Assembly: GCF_900608595.1 (NCBI RefSeq) | Contig: NZ_UWYY01000021.1 | Location: forward strand, 1-64,000 | Length of the DNA stretch: 64,000 nt | From: Promicromonospora panici | GTDB taxonomy: Bacteria; Actinomycetota; Actinomycetes; Actinomycetales; Cellulomonadaceae | Direction of reading: 5' to 3' | Position numbers and translations under genes: made by a program | Notes under the pieces: model-generated | Database searches by the model: none | What the model was told of the DNA's origin: nothing | What the model saw: only the letters and a program-made list of their open reading frames with translations | In this document: positions 51,699 to 58,899 of the stretch, piece after piece | How the letters are laid out: the number at the start of each line of letters is the position of its first letter | Numbering within the stretch: position 1 is the stretch's first letter

Positions 51699-52556
51699 TC
51701 AGGCGCTCGACGGAACGCCCGACGAGCCCAGCAACCCGGCCAGGTCCGCGCGCGCCGCGCCGATGAACCCCTGCCGCAGGCGGCGGAACGTGGCGGCGGA
51801 CCGCCCGGACGGCCAGTCGGCCGAGAGGTGCTCGGCGGGCAGCCTGGGGTCGGCGCGCAGCAGCGCGAGCCAGTCGGCACCCAGGGCCGTCATGTCCCGC
51901 AGCGGGTGGGCCGAGCCCTCGACGTCGGCCCAGGTCTCCAGGAACCGGAGGTGGTGCGCGCGGATCTCGTCCAGCCGCCAGGCCGAGCGGACCGCCCGCG
52001 CCGCCGAGAAGCCCTCGATCTCGTACGCCCGGAACGCGGACAGCTCGACGTCGGCGAGCTCGCCGTCGAGCGGCCGGAGCGCCGAGGCGACGTCGACCTC
52101 GCCGGGCGCGATCCACAGCCCGTCCCGCAGCAGGCCGAAGCCCGCCCAGGTCAGGGCCGCCCGCACGCGGTGGCGCGCGTCCCGCTGGCTCTCCGGCACG
52201 GAGAACGTCACGAGGGTCCAGCCCGTGCCGACGGGCGCGAAGGGCTCGTCGGCGAGCACGCGGCCGCGCGCCTCGCGCAGCACGGCCTCGCTCGCCGGCG
52301 TCAGGCCGTACGCCACCTCCCGCCCGGAGCGGACCTTGGCGAGCAGATCGCGCCGGCTCATCCGGGAGAGCGTGGCGCGCGTCGCGGCGTCGCCGACGCC
52401 GAGCTCGCCGAGCAGCCCGATGAGCACGGCCGAGGGGACGCGCTCGACGTCGGCGTCGAGCACGAGCTCTCCGAGGAACGCGAGCAGCAGCTGCTCGGGG
52501 CGGCGAGAGGCCCGCCCTGCTGCGACGCGTTCCTCGCTGTCCTGAGGTGCCGGCAT
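51699..52556 (-). CDS. PaaX-type transcriptional regulator (2)
   Basis: 285 residues from the ATG at 52556. Same domain order as the first: winged helix (LLLAFLGELVLD, AATRATLSRMSRRDLLAKVRSGREVAYGLT), central domain WTLVTFSVPESQRDARHRVRAALTWAGFGLL, and C-terminal domain (ADPRLPAEHLSADWPS). Only moderately similar to the first copy. It lies 147 bp upstream of operon B in the same direction and is divergent from the NitT-type importer; either may be its target. Confidence 0.9.
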   Translation of the reverse strand: MPAPQDSEERVAAGRASRRPEQLLLAFLGELVLDADVERVPSAVLIGLLGELGVGDAATRATLSRMSRRDLLAKVRSGREVAYGLTPASEAVLREARGRVLADEPFAPVGTGWTLVTFSVPESQRDARHRVRAALTWAGFGLLRDGLWIAPGEVDVASALRPLDGELADVELSAFRAYEIEGFSAARAVRSAWRLDEIRAHHLRFLETWADVEGSAHPLRDMTALGADWLALLRADPRLPAEHLSADWPSGRSAATFRRLRQGFIGAARADLAGLLGSSGVPSSA

Positions 52557-52650
52557 GCCTCGCAGTATTCCACCCGGAGTTCCACCGGAGTTCCACGCGG
52601 AATCCCGCCGGGAGCATTCCGGAGGGCCGCGAGCGCCCGAGTCGTGACCT

Positions 52651-52674
52651 GCATGTCGTTGACATGCATGACAT
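52651..52674. promoter_or_regulatory. clustered operator half-sites in the PaaX2/importer gap
   Basis: GCATGTC-GTT-GACATGC is a perfect 7-bp inverted repeat (52651-52667), directly followed by another TGACAT (52669-52674) and the palindrome CATGCATG. TTGACA (52659-52664, plus strand) could be a -35 for the importer. Same TGACAT core as upstream of the first PaaX gene. Confidence 0.6.
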
Positions 52675-52777
52675 GTTGGCTGCACGCTGTACACGCAAGT
52701 GTCATGTATTTGTGTTGCATCTCGGTAGTGCCCCGATTCGACAGTCCCACGATTCAACGACGAATGTGGAGGAACCC

Positions 52778-53752
52778 ATGAGCCGACGACGTCGCGGCGT
52801 CCTGGCCGCCGGCGCTGCGCTGCTGGCGCTCGGCCTTGCCGCGTGCACGGCCGACGCGCAGGACCCACCCGCCGAGACCGGGGAGGACGGGAACCGGGCG
52901 GTGACGATCGGCGCGCTGAGCATCAGCGAGACGGCGCCGCTCTGGGCCGCCGTCGACGCCGGTGTGTTCGCCGAGCACGGGCTCGACGTGACGGTCCAGC
53001 CGATCCAGGGCGGCGCGCAAGCGATGCCCGCCCTGATCAACGGCGAGGTCGACCTGACCATCGGGCAGCCGTTCGGCGTCCTGCGGGCGACCGAGCAGGG
53101 GCTCCCCGTGGGGATCATCGCCGGGTATGCCGAGAGCTACGCCGAGGGCGACGACGTCAACTCCGTGGTCGCGGGGGCGGACACGGACATCACCCGGCCC
53201 GCCGACCTCGCGGGCGCCAAGGTGGCGGTCAACTCCCTCGGCGCGGCGGGCGACCTCACGATCCGCGCCGCCGTCGAGCAGGACGGCGGGGACCCCGACG
53301 CCATCGAGTTCGTCGAGGTCGCGTTCCCCGACGCGGCGGCCCAGCTCGAGGCCGGGAACATCGACGCCGCGTGGGTCCCGGAGCCCTTCGTCTCCATGAT
53401 CGTCGGAGCTGGCGGCACCAGGGTCGTCGACCCCTACCAGGCCGTCATCCCCGGGCTGCCAACGCTCGTGGTCCAGGCGACCACCCAGACCGTCGAGCAG
53501 GACCCGGAGCTGGTCGCCGCGGTGCGCGAGGCCCTGGCCGACGCGTTCACCTGGGCGGAGGAGAACGACGACGCCGTCCGCCAGACGCTCGTCGACAACC
53601 TCGAGCTGCCCGAGGAGGCCGCGGCGAACCTGCCGCTGCCGCACTTCACGACCACCGTCGACCAGGAGGTCATCCAGGCGCTGGCCGACCTGGCCGTCGA
53701 GCACGAGTACTTCCAGGAGGCCCCTGACGTCGACGCGATCCTCGTCGAATGA
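52778..53752 (+). CDS. NitT/TauT-type substrate-binding lipoprotein (NMT1/SsuA family)
   Basis: 324 residues from the ATG at 52778, GGAGG ribosome-binding site. Lipobox L-A-A-C (C23). Two-lobe type II binding fold with the family start AVTIGALSISETAPLWAAVDAGVFAEHGLDV and the GEVDLTIGQ and ALADLAVEHEYF segments. Homologues bind taurine, alkanesulfonates, pyrimidines or aromatic acids such as phthalate; the surrounding catabolic genes favour an aromatic acid. First gene of a four-gene transporter operon. Confidence 0.92.
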   Translation: MSRRRRGVLAAGAALLALGLAACTADAQDPPAETGEDGNRAVTIGALSISETAPLWAAVDAGVFAEHGLDVTVQPIQGGAQAMPALINGEVDLTIGQPFGVLRATEQGLPVGIIAGYAESYAEGDDVNSVVAGADTDITRPADLAGAKVAVNSLGAAGDLTIRAAVEQDGGDPDAIEFVEVAFPDAAAQLEAGNIDAAWVPEPFVSMIVGAGGTRVVDPYQAVIPGLPTLVVQATTQTVEQDPELVAAVREALADAFTWAEENDDAVRQTLVDNLELPEEAAANLPLPHFTTTVDQEVIQALADLAVEHEYFQEAPDVDAILVE

Positions 53753-54516
53753 CGGCGCGCGTCCTCGGCCTGCTGGGGATCCTCGGGTTCCTGGTCACGT
53801 GGGAGGTCGCGGCGCTCTCGGGCGCGGTCAGCCGGACCTACCTGCCGACCGCCTCGACGACCCTGCTGCGCCTCGGCCGCGAGCTCACGACGCCGGACTT
53901 CTGGGTCACGCTCGGCGATACCGTCATCACCTGGTCGGCCGGGCTGGGGATCGCCGTCGTCGCCGCGATAGCGCTCGGGACCGTCGTCGGGCTCGTGCCG
54001 TTCCTCCAGAAGGCCACGCACAGCAGCGTGGAGTTCCTGCGGCCGATCCCCTCGGTGGCGATCATCCCGCTCGCCGTGCTCGTCGCCGGGCTGTCCCGGG
54101 AGGCCGCGCTCATGGTGGTCGTGTACGCGCCGTTCTGGCAGGTGTTCGTCCAGGTGCTGCACGGCGTCGCCGACGTCGACCCGGTGGCCCAGGACACCGC
54201 CCGCAGCTACGGGCTGGGCAGGCTCGACCGCTTGCGCCACCTCGTGCTGCCGACGGCGCTGCCCTACGTGATCACCGGGTTCCGGCTCGCGGCGTCGGTG
54301 GCCCTGGTGCTGACCATCACGGCCGAGCTGGTGATCGGCAACCCGGGCCTCGGGCGGCAGATCGAGCTCTACCGGTCCGCGCCCGACGCACCCGGCCTGT
54401 ACGCGCTGGTGCTGGTCACGGGCGGGCTCGGCATCGTCGTCAATCTCGCGACCCGCATGGTCGAGCGGCGGCTGCTGCGCTGGCATCCGTCGGTGCGCAG
54501 GGAGGAGGCACTGTGA
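53749..54516 (+). CDS. NitT/TauT-type ABC permease (1)
   Basis: 255 residues, ATGA overlap with the binding-protein gene. About six helices; the BPD_transp_1 loop reads GVADVDPVAQDTARSYGLGRLDRLRHLVLP. The TWEVAALSG and FLRPIPSVAIIPLAVL segments are typical of SsuC/TauC permeases. Forms a heterodimeric channel with the next permease. Confidence 0.93.
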   Translation: MTARVLGLLGILGFLVTWEVAALSGAVSRTYLPTASTTLLRLGRELTTPDFWVTLGDTVITWSAGLGIAVVAAIALGTVVGLVPFLQKATHSSVEFLRPIPSVAIIPLAVLVAGLSREAALMVVVYAPFWQVFVQVLHGVADVDPVAQDTARSYGLGRLDRLRHLVLPTALPYVITGFRLAASVALVLTITAELVIGNPGLGRQIELYRSAPDAPGLYALVLVTGGLGIVVNLATRMVERRLLRWHPSVRREEAL

Positions 54517-55310
54517 GACGGATCAGACTCCGGCCGGTCCTCGGCGCACTGCGCACCCTCGGCTATGCCGCCGGGCTGCCCGCGCTCGCCCTGCTGGCCT
54601 GGGCCCTGGCCACGGACCGGTCGGCCTCCCTCTACTTCCCGCCGCCGGCGACGATCGCCGACGCGTTCGTCGAGACCTGGTTCGGCCCGGCGTTCACCGA
54701 GGACGTGCTGCCGAGCCTGGGCCGGTTCGCGGCCGGCGTCCTGCTGTCGATGGTCATCGGGATCGTGGCCGGCACCGCGATCGGCACCACCCGGTGGCTG
54801 CGGGACCTGCTGGAGCCGATGCTCGAGTTCTTCCGCGCGGTCCCGCCCGTCGTGCTCGTCCCGGTGCTCATGCTGATGCTCGGCGTCGGCGACACGATGC
54901 GGATCGCCGTCATCGTCTCGGGCTGCGTGTGGCCGGTGCTCCTCAACACCGTCGAGGGGGTGCGCGGCGTCGACACGGTGCTCACCGAGACGTCCCGCTC
55001 CTACCGGGTGCGGGGCGGGCTGTCGCTGCGCTACGTGGTCCTGCCCGCCGCGAGCCCGCAGATCATGGCCGGAATCCGCCTGTGCCTCTCGATCGGGCTG
55101 ATCCTCATGGTGATCTCGGAGATGTTCGCCTCGTCCTCGGGGCTCGGCTACCGGATCGTCTACTTCCAGCGCAGCTTCATGATCGCCCAGATGTGGAGCG
55201 GCATCGTGCTGCTCGGACTCGTGGGCGTAGCGGTGGCGGGGCTCTACGGGATCGCCGAACGGCGCGTCCTGCACTGGTACCACGGCATGAGAGAGGTGGC
55301 ACGTGGCTGA
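54513..55310 (+). CDS. NitT/TauT-type ABC permease (2)
   Basis: 265 residues from a GTG at 54513, overlapping the previous stop as GTGA. Six helices; loop GVRGVDTVLTETSRSYRVRGGLSLRYVVLPAASP. MLEFFRAVPPVVLVPVLMLMLGVGD is the conserved channel helix. Two different permease genes (instead of one homodimer gene) are less common in this family. Its stop lies eight bases inside the ATPase gene. Confidence 0.93.
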   Translation: MRRIRLRPVLGALRTLGYAAGLPALALLAWALATDRSASLYFPPPATIADAFVETWFGPAFTEDVLPSLGRFAAGVLLSMVIGIVAGTAIGTTRWLRDLLEPMLEFFRAVPPVVLVPVLMLMLGVGDTMRIAVIVSGCVWPVLLNTVEGVRGVDTVLTETSRSYRVRGGLSLRYVVLPAASPQIMAGIRLCLSIGLILMVISEMFASSSGLGYRIVYFQRSFMIAQMWSGIVLLGLVGVAVAGLYGIAERRVLHWYHGMREVARG

Positions 55311-56145
55311 CATCAGCACGCACGAGAAGCCGGCGGAGGCCGCGGGCACCACCCTGCTCTCCGTCCGAGACCTGGGCAAGACGTACGGCGCCGGGCCTGG
55401 CGAGGTGGAGGCGATCCGCTCCATCAGCTTCGATGTCCGGGCCGGCGAGCTCGTCTGCGTGGTGGGGCCCTCGGGCTGCGGCAAGACGACGCTGCTCAAA
55501 TGTCTCTCGGGGCTGCTCCACCCGACGTCCGGGTCCGTGGCCCTCGCCGGGCAGGCCGTGGTCGCACCGCCCAAGAAGATGGCAGTCGTCTTCCAGGAGT
55601 ACGGGCGCAGCCTCTACCCGTGGCTCAGCGTGCGGGACAACGTGGGTCTGCCGCTCAAGGCCCGCCGGCTGCCGCGCGGCGAGCGGGACGACGCCGTCCG
55701 GGCCGCGCTCGAAGAGGTCGGGCTGGGGCACGCGCTGTCGACGTACCCGTGGCAGCTCTCCGGCGGCATGCAGCAGCGGGTCGCGATCGCCCGGGCCATC
55801 GCCTACCAGCCCGAGGTGCTCGTCATGGACGAGCCGTTCGCGGCGGTGGACGCGCAGACCCGCGCCGACCTGGAGGACCTGGTCCGGCGCGTGTGGCAGG
55901 ACCTCGGGGTCACCGTCATCTTCGTCACGCACGACATCGACGAGTCGGTGTACCTGGGCGAGCGCGTGCTGGTGCTGTCGAGCTCGCCGACCGTGGTCCA
56001 GGAGGACCTGGCGGTCGACCTGCCCTCCGAGCGCGACCAGATCTCCACGCGTGCCCTTCCGCGGTTCACCGAGCTGCGCACGCACGTGCACGAGCAGATC
56101 CAGCGCGCCAAGCGCGGCGACCGGACGGCGCTCCCGGCAACGTAG
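55303..56145 (+). CDS. NitT/TauT-type ABC transporter ATP-binding protein
   Basis: 280 residues, GTG start. Walker A G-P-S-G-C-G-K-T (55-62), Q-loop VVFQEYGRSLYPWLSV, signature L-S-G-G-M-Q-Q-R, Walker B VLVMDEPF and the switch histidine in VTHDIDESVYL. Powers import through the two permeases. Unlike the CUT1 systems in this window, this operon carries its own ATPase. Followed by the second copy of the palindromic element. Confidence 0.95.
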   Translation: MADISTHEKPAEAAGTTLLSVRDLGKTYGAGPGEVEAIRSISFDVRAGELVCVVGPSGCGKTTLLKCLSGLLHPTSGSVALAGQAVVAPPKKMAVVFQEYGRSLYPWLSVRDNVGLPLKARRLPRGERDDAVRAALEEVGLGHALSTYPWQLSGGMQQRVAIARAIAYQPEVLVMDEPFAAVDAQTRADLEDLVRRVWQDLGVTVIFVTHDIDESVYLGERVLVLSSSPTVVQEDLAVDLPSERDQISTRALPRFTELRTHVHEQIQRAKRGDRTALPAT

Positions 56146-56150
56146 ACCGT

Positions 56151-56219
56151 CTTGGTTGTGGGCGTGACCGTTGCGCCTGCAGCGGGCACACAGACGCAAC
56201 GATCACGCCCACAACCAAG
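56151..56219. repeat. palindromic intergenic element, copy 2
   Basis: 25-bp arms (56151-56175 and 56195-56219, 24 of 25 complementary) around a 19-base loop, filling the gap between the convergent ATPase and MarR genes. Inner arm matches copy 1 at 41405-41473 almost base for base; the loops match as reverse complements. In this position it would serve as a bidirectional terminator. Confidence 0.88.
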
Positions 56220-56726
56220 TCAGACGTCGTCGGGGGCGTGGTGGCCGTGTGTGTCGAGGATGCGGGTGAGGAGACGCCGCAGGGTGGCGTGCTCCTCCTC
56301 GCTGAGCCCCGCGGTGAGCGAGGCGTCCACCTGGGCGGCGTGCGGGACGAGCCGGCGCAGCTCCGCGCTGCCCGCCTCCGTCAGCTGGACGAGGTTGCGG
56401 CGGCGGTCCGTCGCGGCCCGCGCCCGCTCGACGAGGCCCCTGGCCTCGAGCCGGGTGACAAGGCCCGCGACGGTCGAGCGGTCGAGGTCCAGCGCGTCGC
56501 ACAGCTCGCGCTGGCTGGCGCCGCCGGTCCGGCGCAGCACGTTGAGCACCCCGAACTGGACGTTGCTCAGGCCCTGCCCCACCTCCTCGGCCCACACCGC
56601 CAGATGCACCTGCTGGGCGCGGCGGATGAGGAAGCCCACGTGCTCGGGCAGGTACAGGGACTGGCGCGCGCCGACGTCGTCCGCCTCGCTCGCCCGGGCG
56701 GCGGCCACGCCGCTTCGCTGAGTCAT
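56220..56726 (-). CDS. MarR-family transcriptional regulator
   Basis: 168 residues from the ATG at 56726. Winged helix at about 60-125: NVLRRTGGASQRELCDALDLDRSTVAGLVTRLEARGLVER, then the wing ATDRRRNLVQLTEAG. MarR proteins respond to phenolic ligands. Last gene of the gentisate operon (10 bp after the isomerase); a palindrome over the operon promoter at 58674-58691 is the likely target. Confidence 0.92.
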   Translation of the reverse strand: MTQRSGVAAARASEADDVGARQSLYLPEHVGFLIRRAQQVHLAVWAEEVGQGLSNVQFGVLNVLRRTGGASQRELCDALDLDRSTVAGLVTRLEARGLVERARAATDRRRNLVQLTEAGSAELRRLVPHAAQVDASLTAGLSEEEHATLRRLLTRILDTHGHHAPDDV

Positions 56727-56736
56727 GGCCCGATCA

Positions 56737-57513
56737 TCACAGCCAGCGCGGCGGCGCGGGGACGGGGCCGCCGTTCGAGGCGACGACGCCCGCACCCCCG
56801 CGGCCCGTCGCCCAGCGGGTCAGGTCCGCGGCGGTTCCGCGCAGGGCCACGGCTTCGGGCGACGCAGTCCCGTCCGCAACCGTCCCGAACTCGGCGACCG
56901 GCACCGCCCGCTCCCGGTCGACGGGTTCCAGCACGAGCTGCGGCACGCCGTCCGGCCCCAGGCGACGCCGCCACGCGCCGACCACGTCGGCCAGCAGGCG
57001 GTCGACCAGCTCGGCCGGGAAGTCGTCGAACGAGCCGCCGTTTTCGAGGTCGACGGCGTGCACCCACACCTCCCGGGTCCTCATCCAGACCGTCTCGGAC
57101 GCCGGCACGACCCGGCCGAGCGCCGTGCGCACCGGGGCGTGCCAGGCCTCCTCGGACAGGTCCCGCCACTCCACGTCGAGATGTACCGCCGCATGCGCAC
57201 AGAGGTTACGCAAGGCCCGGGCGGGGAGCGTCGCGGCGAACTCGATCTCCTGGTCGCGCTCGGTGGGTGAGGCGTACATCGGCGTCTCGACGCCTGTCGC
57301 CGCCCACTCGGTGAGCCGGGTGAGCGCCCGCGCGTTGAGCCCGACGTGCGCGACCACGTGCCGTCGCGTCCAGCCCTCGACGAGCGACGGCGCGTCGAGC
57401 CGGTCGTTGCGCAGCTCGTTGAGCTTGCGGGAGAAGTACGCCTGCCCGCGGCGGGCGAGCAGGAGACCCGCGAGAAGGTGTGGGTCGGTGGTCTTGTCGG
57501 TGCGGGCGGGCAT
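56737..57513 (-). CDS. maleylpyruvate isomerase family protein (mycothiol-dependent type)
   Basis: 258 residues. N-terminal four-helix DinB-like domain with metal-binding histidines (VEGWTRRHVVAHVGLNARAL with H near 53-57, and MRTREVWVHAVDLENG), followed by an SCP2-like C-terminal domain (about 180-258). This is the actinobacterial mycothiol-dependent maleylpyruvate isomerase layout. It converts maleylpyruvate, the gentisate ring-cleavage product, to fumarylpyruvate. Directly downstream of gentisate dioxygenase. Confidence 0.93.
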   Translation of the reverse strand: MPARTDKTTDPHLLAGLLLARRGQAYFSRKLNELRNDRLDAPSLVEGWTRRHVVAHVGLNARALTRLTEWAATGVETPMYASPTERDQEIEFAATLPARALRNLCAHAAVHLDVEWRDLSEEAWHAPVRTALGRVVPASETVWMRTREVWVHAVDLENGGSFDDFPAELVDRLLADVVGAWRRRLGPDGVPQLVLEPVDRERAVPVAEFGTVADGTASPEAVALRGTAADLTRWATGRGGAGVVASNGGPVPAPPRWL

Positions 57514-57551
57514 GGTTCAGCCCTCCTGCACGACGGCGTTCACAACGAACC

Positions 57552-58643
57552 TCATGCGAGGTCCTCGTTGCGCTGGCCCGGAATGTAGGTGCGCGCGAAG
57601 TGCAGCCGGTCGACGATCGGGCCGTCGTTGAACCGGAACAGGTCGAACTGGCTGTCGGCGTGCAGCGACCACGGCACCCAGCTCGGCACGGCGAACAGGT
57701 CGCCGGTGTGCAGCCGGTGCTCGGTCTCGCCGAGCACCACGGTGCCCTCGCCCTCGAAGACCTGCCACACCGAGGACCCGACCTCGTGCGTGACCGGCGT
57801 GGACGCGCCGGCACGCAGCCGGTGGAACTCGCAGCGCAGCGTCGGCATGACGTCGCCGCCGGTCGTCGGGTTCGTGTAGCGGATGGCGGCGTGGCCCTGG
57901 CCGACGGTCGCCGGGTGGCCGGCGTCCTCCAGGGCGAGCTGTTCGGTCAGCGCCCGGTCGGTGTGCTCCCAGCGGTAGGCGGCGAGCGGCGAGCTGGTGG
58001 TGTCCTCGAGCCCGCTGAGCGGGCGCAGGCCGGGGTGGGCCCACAGCCGCTCGGAACGGGAGACGTCCGGGGACGCCTCGTCGGTGACCCGCTCGGAGCC
58101 GAACTCGAAGAAGCCCACGTCGGCGTAGTACGAGAACGGCACGTCGAGACCGTCGATCCACGCCATCGGCTGGTCGGTGTCGTTGTGGTGGCCGTGGAAG
58201 TTCCAGCCAGGCGTGAGCAGCAGGTCTCCGCGGCGCATCGCGACGGGGTCGCCGTTCACCACCGTCCAGACGCCCTCGCCCTCGACGACGAACCGGAACG
58301 CGTTCTGGCTGTGCCGGTGCTCGGGCGCCGTCTCGAACCCGCCGAGGTACTGGATCGCGCACCACAGGGTCGGCGTCGCGTAGGCGGTGCCGGGCAGCCC
58401 GGGGTTCGCCAGGCCGATCGCCCGCCGCTCCCCTCCGCGCCCCACGGGCACGAGCTCGCCCGACCGCTCGGCGAGGCCGAACAGCGTGGACCACTCCCAC
58501 ACGTGCGGCACCGCCTTCGGCGACGGCGTGAAGGGCATGAGGTCGTCGCGCTGGGTCCACAGCGGGGACAGGTGGTGAGTGTCGAAGTCGGCGTAGAGCT
58601 GCTTGAGCTCCGCGGTGTCCGCCGTGCCGTCCATCTCCTGCAT
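57552..58643 (-). CDS. gentisate 1,2-dioxygenase
   Basis: 363 residues from the ATG at 58643, AGGAGG ribosome-binding site. Bicupin: N-terminal cupin with iron ligands H109 and H111 in P-E-H-R-H-S-Q-N-A-F-R-F and the WNFHGHHND segment supplying the third histidine, and a C-terminal cupin (about 265-345; HRLHTGDLFAVPSWVPWSLHA). Opens the gentisate ring to maleylpyruvate using Fe(II) and oxygen. First gene of operon C with isomerase and MarR. Confidence 0.95.
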   Translation of the reverse strand: MQEMDGTADTAELKQLYADFDTHHLSPLWTQRDDLMPFTPSPKAVPHVWEWSTLFGLAERSGELVPVGRGGERRAIGLANPGLPGTAYATPTLWCAIQYLGGFETAPEHRHSQNAFRFVVEGEGVWTVVNGDPVAMRRGDLLLTPGWNFHGHHNDTDQPMAWIDGLDVPFSYYADVGFFEFGSERVTDEASPDVSRSERLWAHPGLRPLSGLEDTTSSPLAAYRWEHTDRALTEQLALEDAGHPATVGQGHAAIRYTNPTTGGDVMPTLRCEFHRLRAGASTPVTHEVGSSVWQVFEGEGTVVLGETEHRLHTGDLFAVPSWVPWSLHADSQFDLFRFNDGPIVDRLHFARTYIPGQRNEDLA

Positions 58644-58673
58644 GGTCGCTCCTCCTGGTGGCCTCGTCGCCAT

Positions 58674-58691
58674 TCGTTGGTATGCCAACGA
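58674..58691 (-). promoter_or_regulatory. MarR-type operator at the gentisate operon promoter
   Basis: TCGTTGG-TATG-CCAACGA, perfect 7-bp arms, 31 bases before the dioxygenase start. On the minus strand TATCGT overlapping its edge could be the -10, so binding would block transcription. Confidence 0.7.
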
Positions 58692-58774
58692 TAGGCTTTC
58701 GCGCCCGCCGAGTCCATGCCTACCGCCGTCCCGGCAGCCCTCCGACGATGCCCTTCCCAAGCACCTCGGCCGCT

Positions 58775-58786
58775 GATAACGTTATC
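58775..58786. promoter_or_regulatory. LacI-type operator upstream of lyase 1
   Basis: GATAACGTTATC, a perfect 12-bp palindrome, followed by CCCGCATTCG. The same string with one change lies upstream of the second lyase gene (60643), about 50 bases before that start. Confidence 0.7.
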
Positions 58787-58827
58787 CCGCATTCGGACTT
58801 TTCACCCTCCGACTGCTGATCCTCCAG

Positions 58828-58884
58828 GAGGCGGCTCACCGATGAGCCGCCTCGCCAGGACCGGCGGCTCACCGACGAGCCGCC
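58828..58884 (+). other. two tandem stem-loops in the lyase 1 leader
   Basis: GGCGGCTC-ACCGAT-GAGCCGCC (58830-58851, extendable to a 10-bp stem) and GGCGGCTC-ACCGAC-GAGCCGCC (58863-58884). Identical stems, loops differing in one base, 11 bases apart, ending 15 bases before the ATG. Possible attenuator, RNA stability element or protein site. Confidence 0.75.
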
Positions 58885-58899
58885 AGAACGGAGCGAGCC

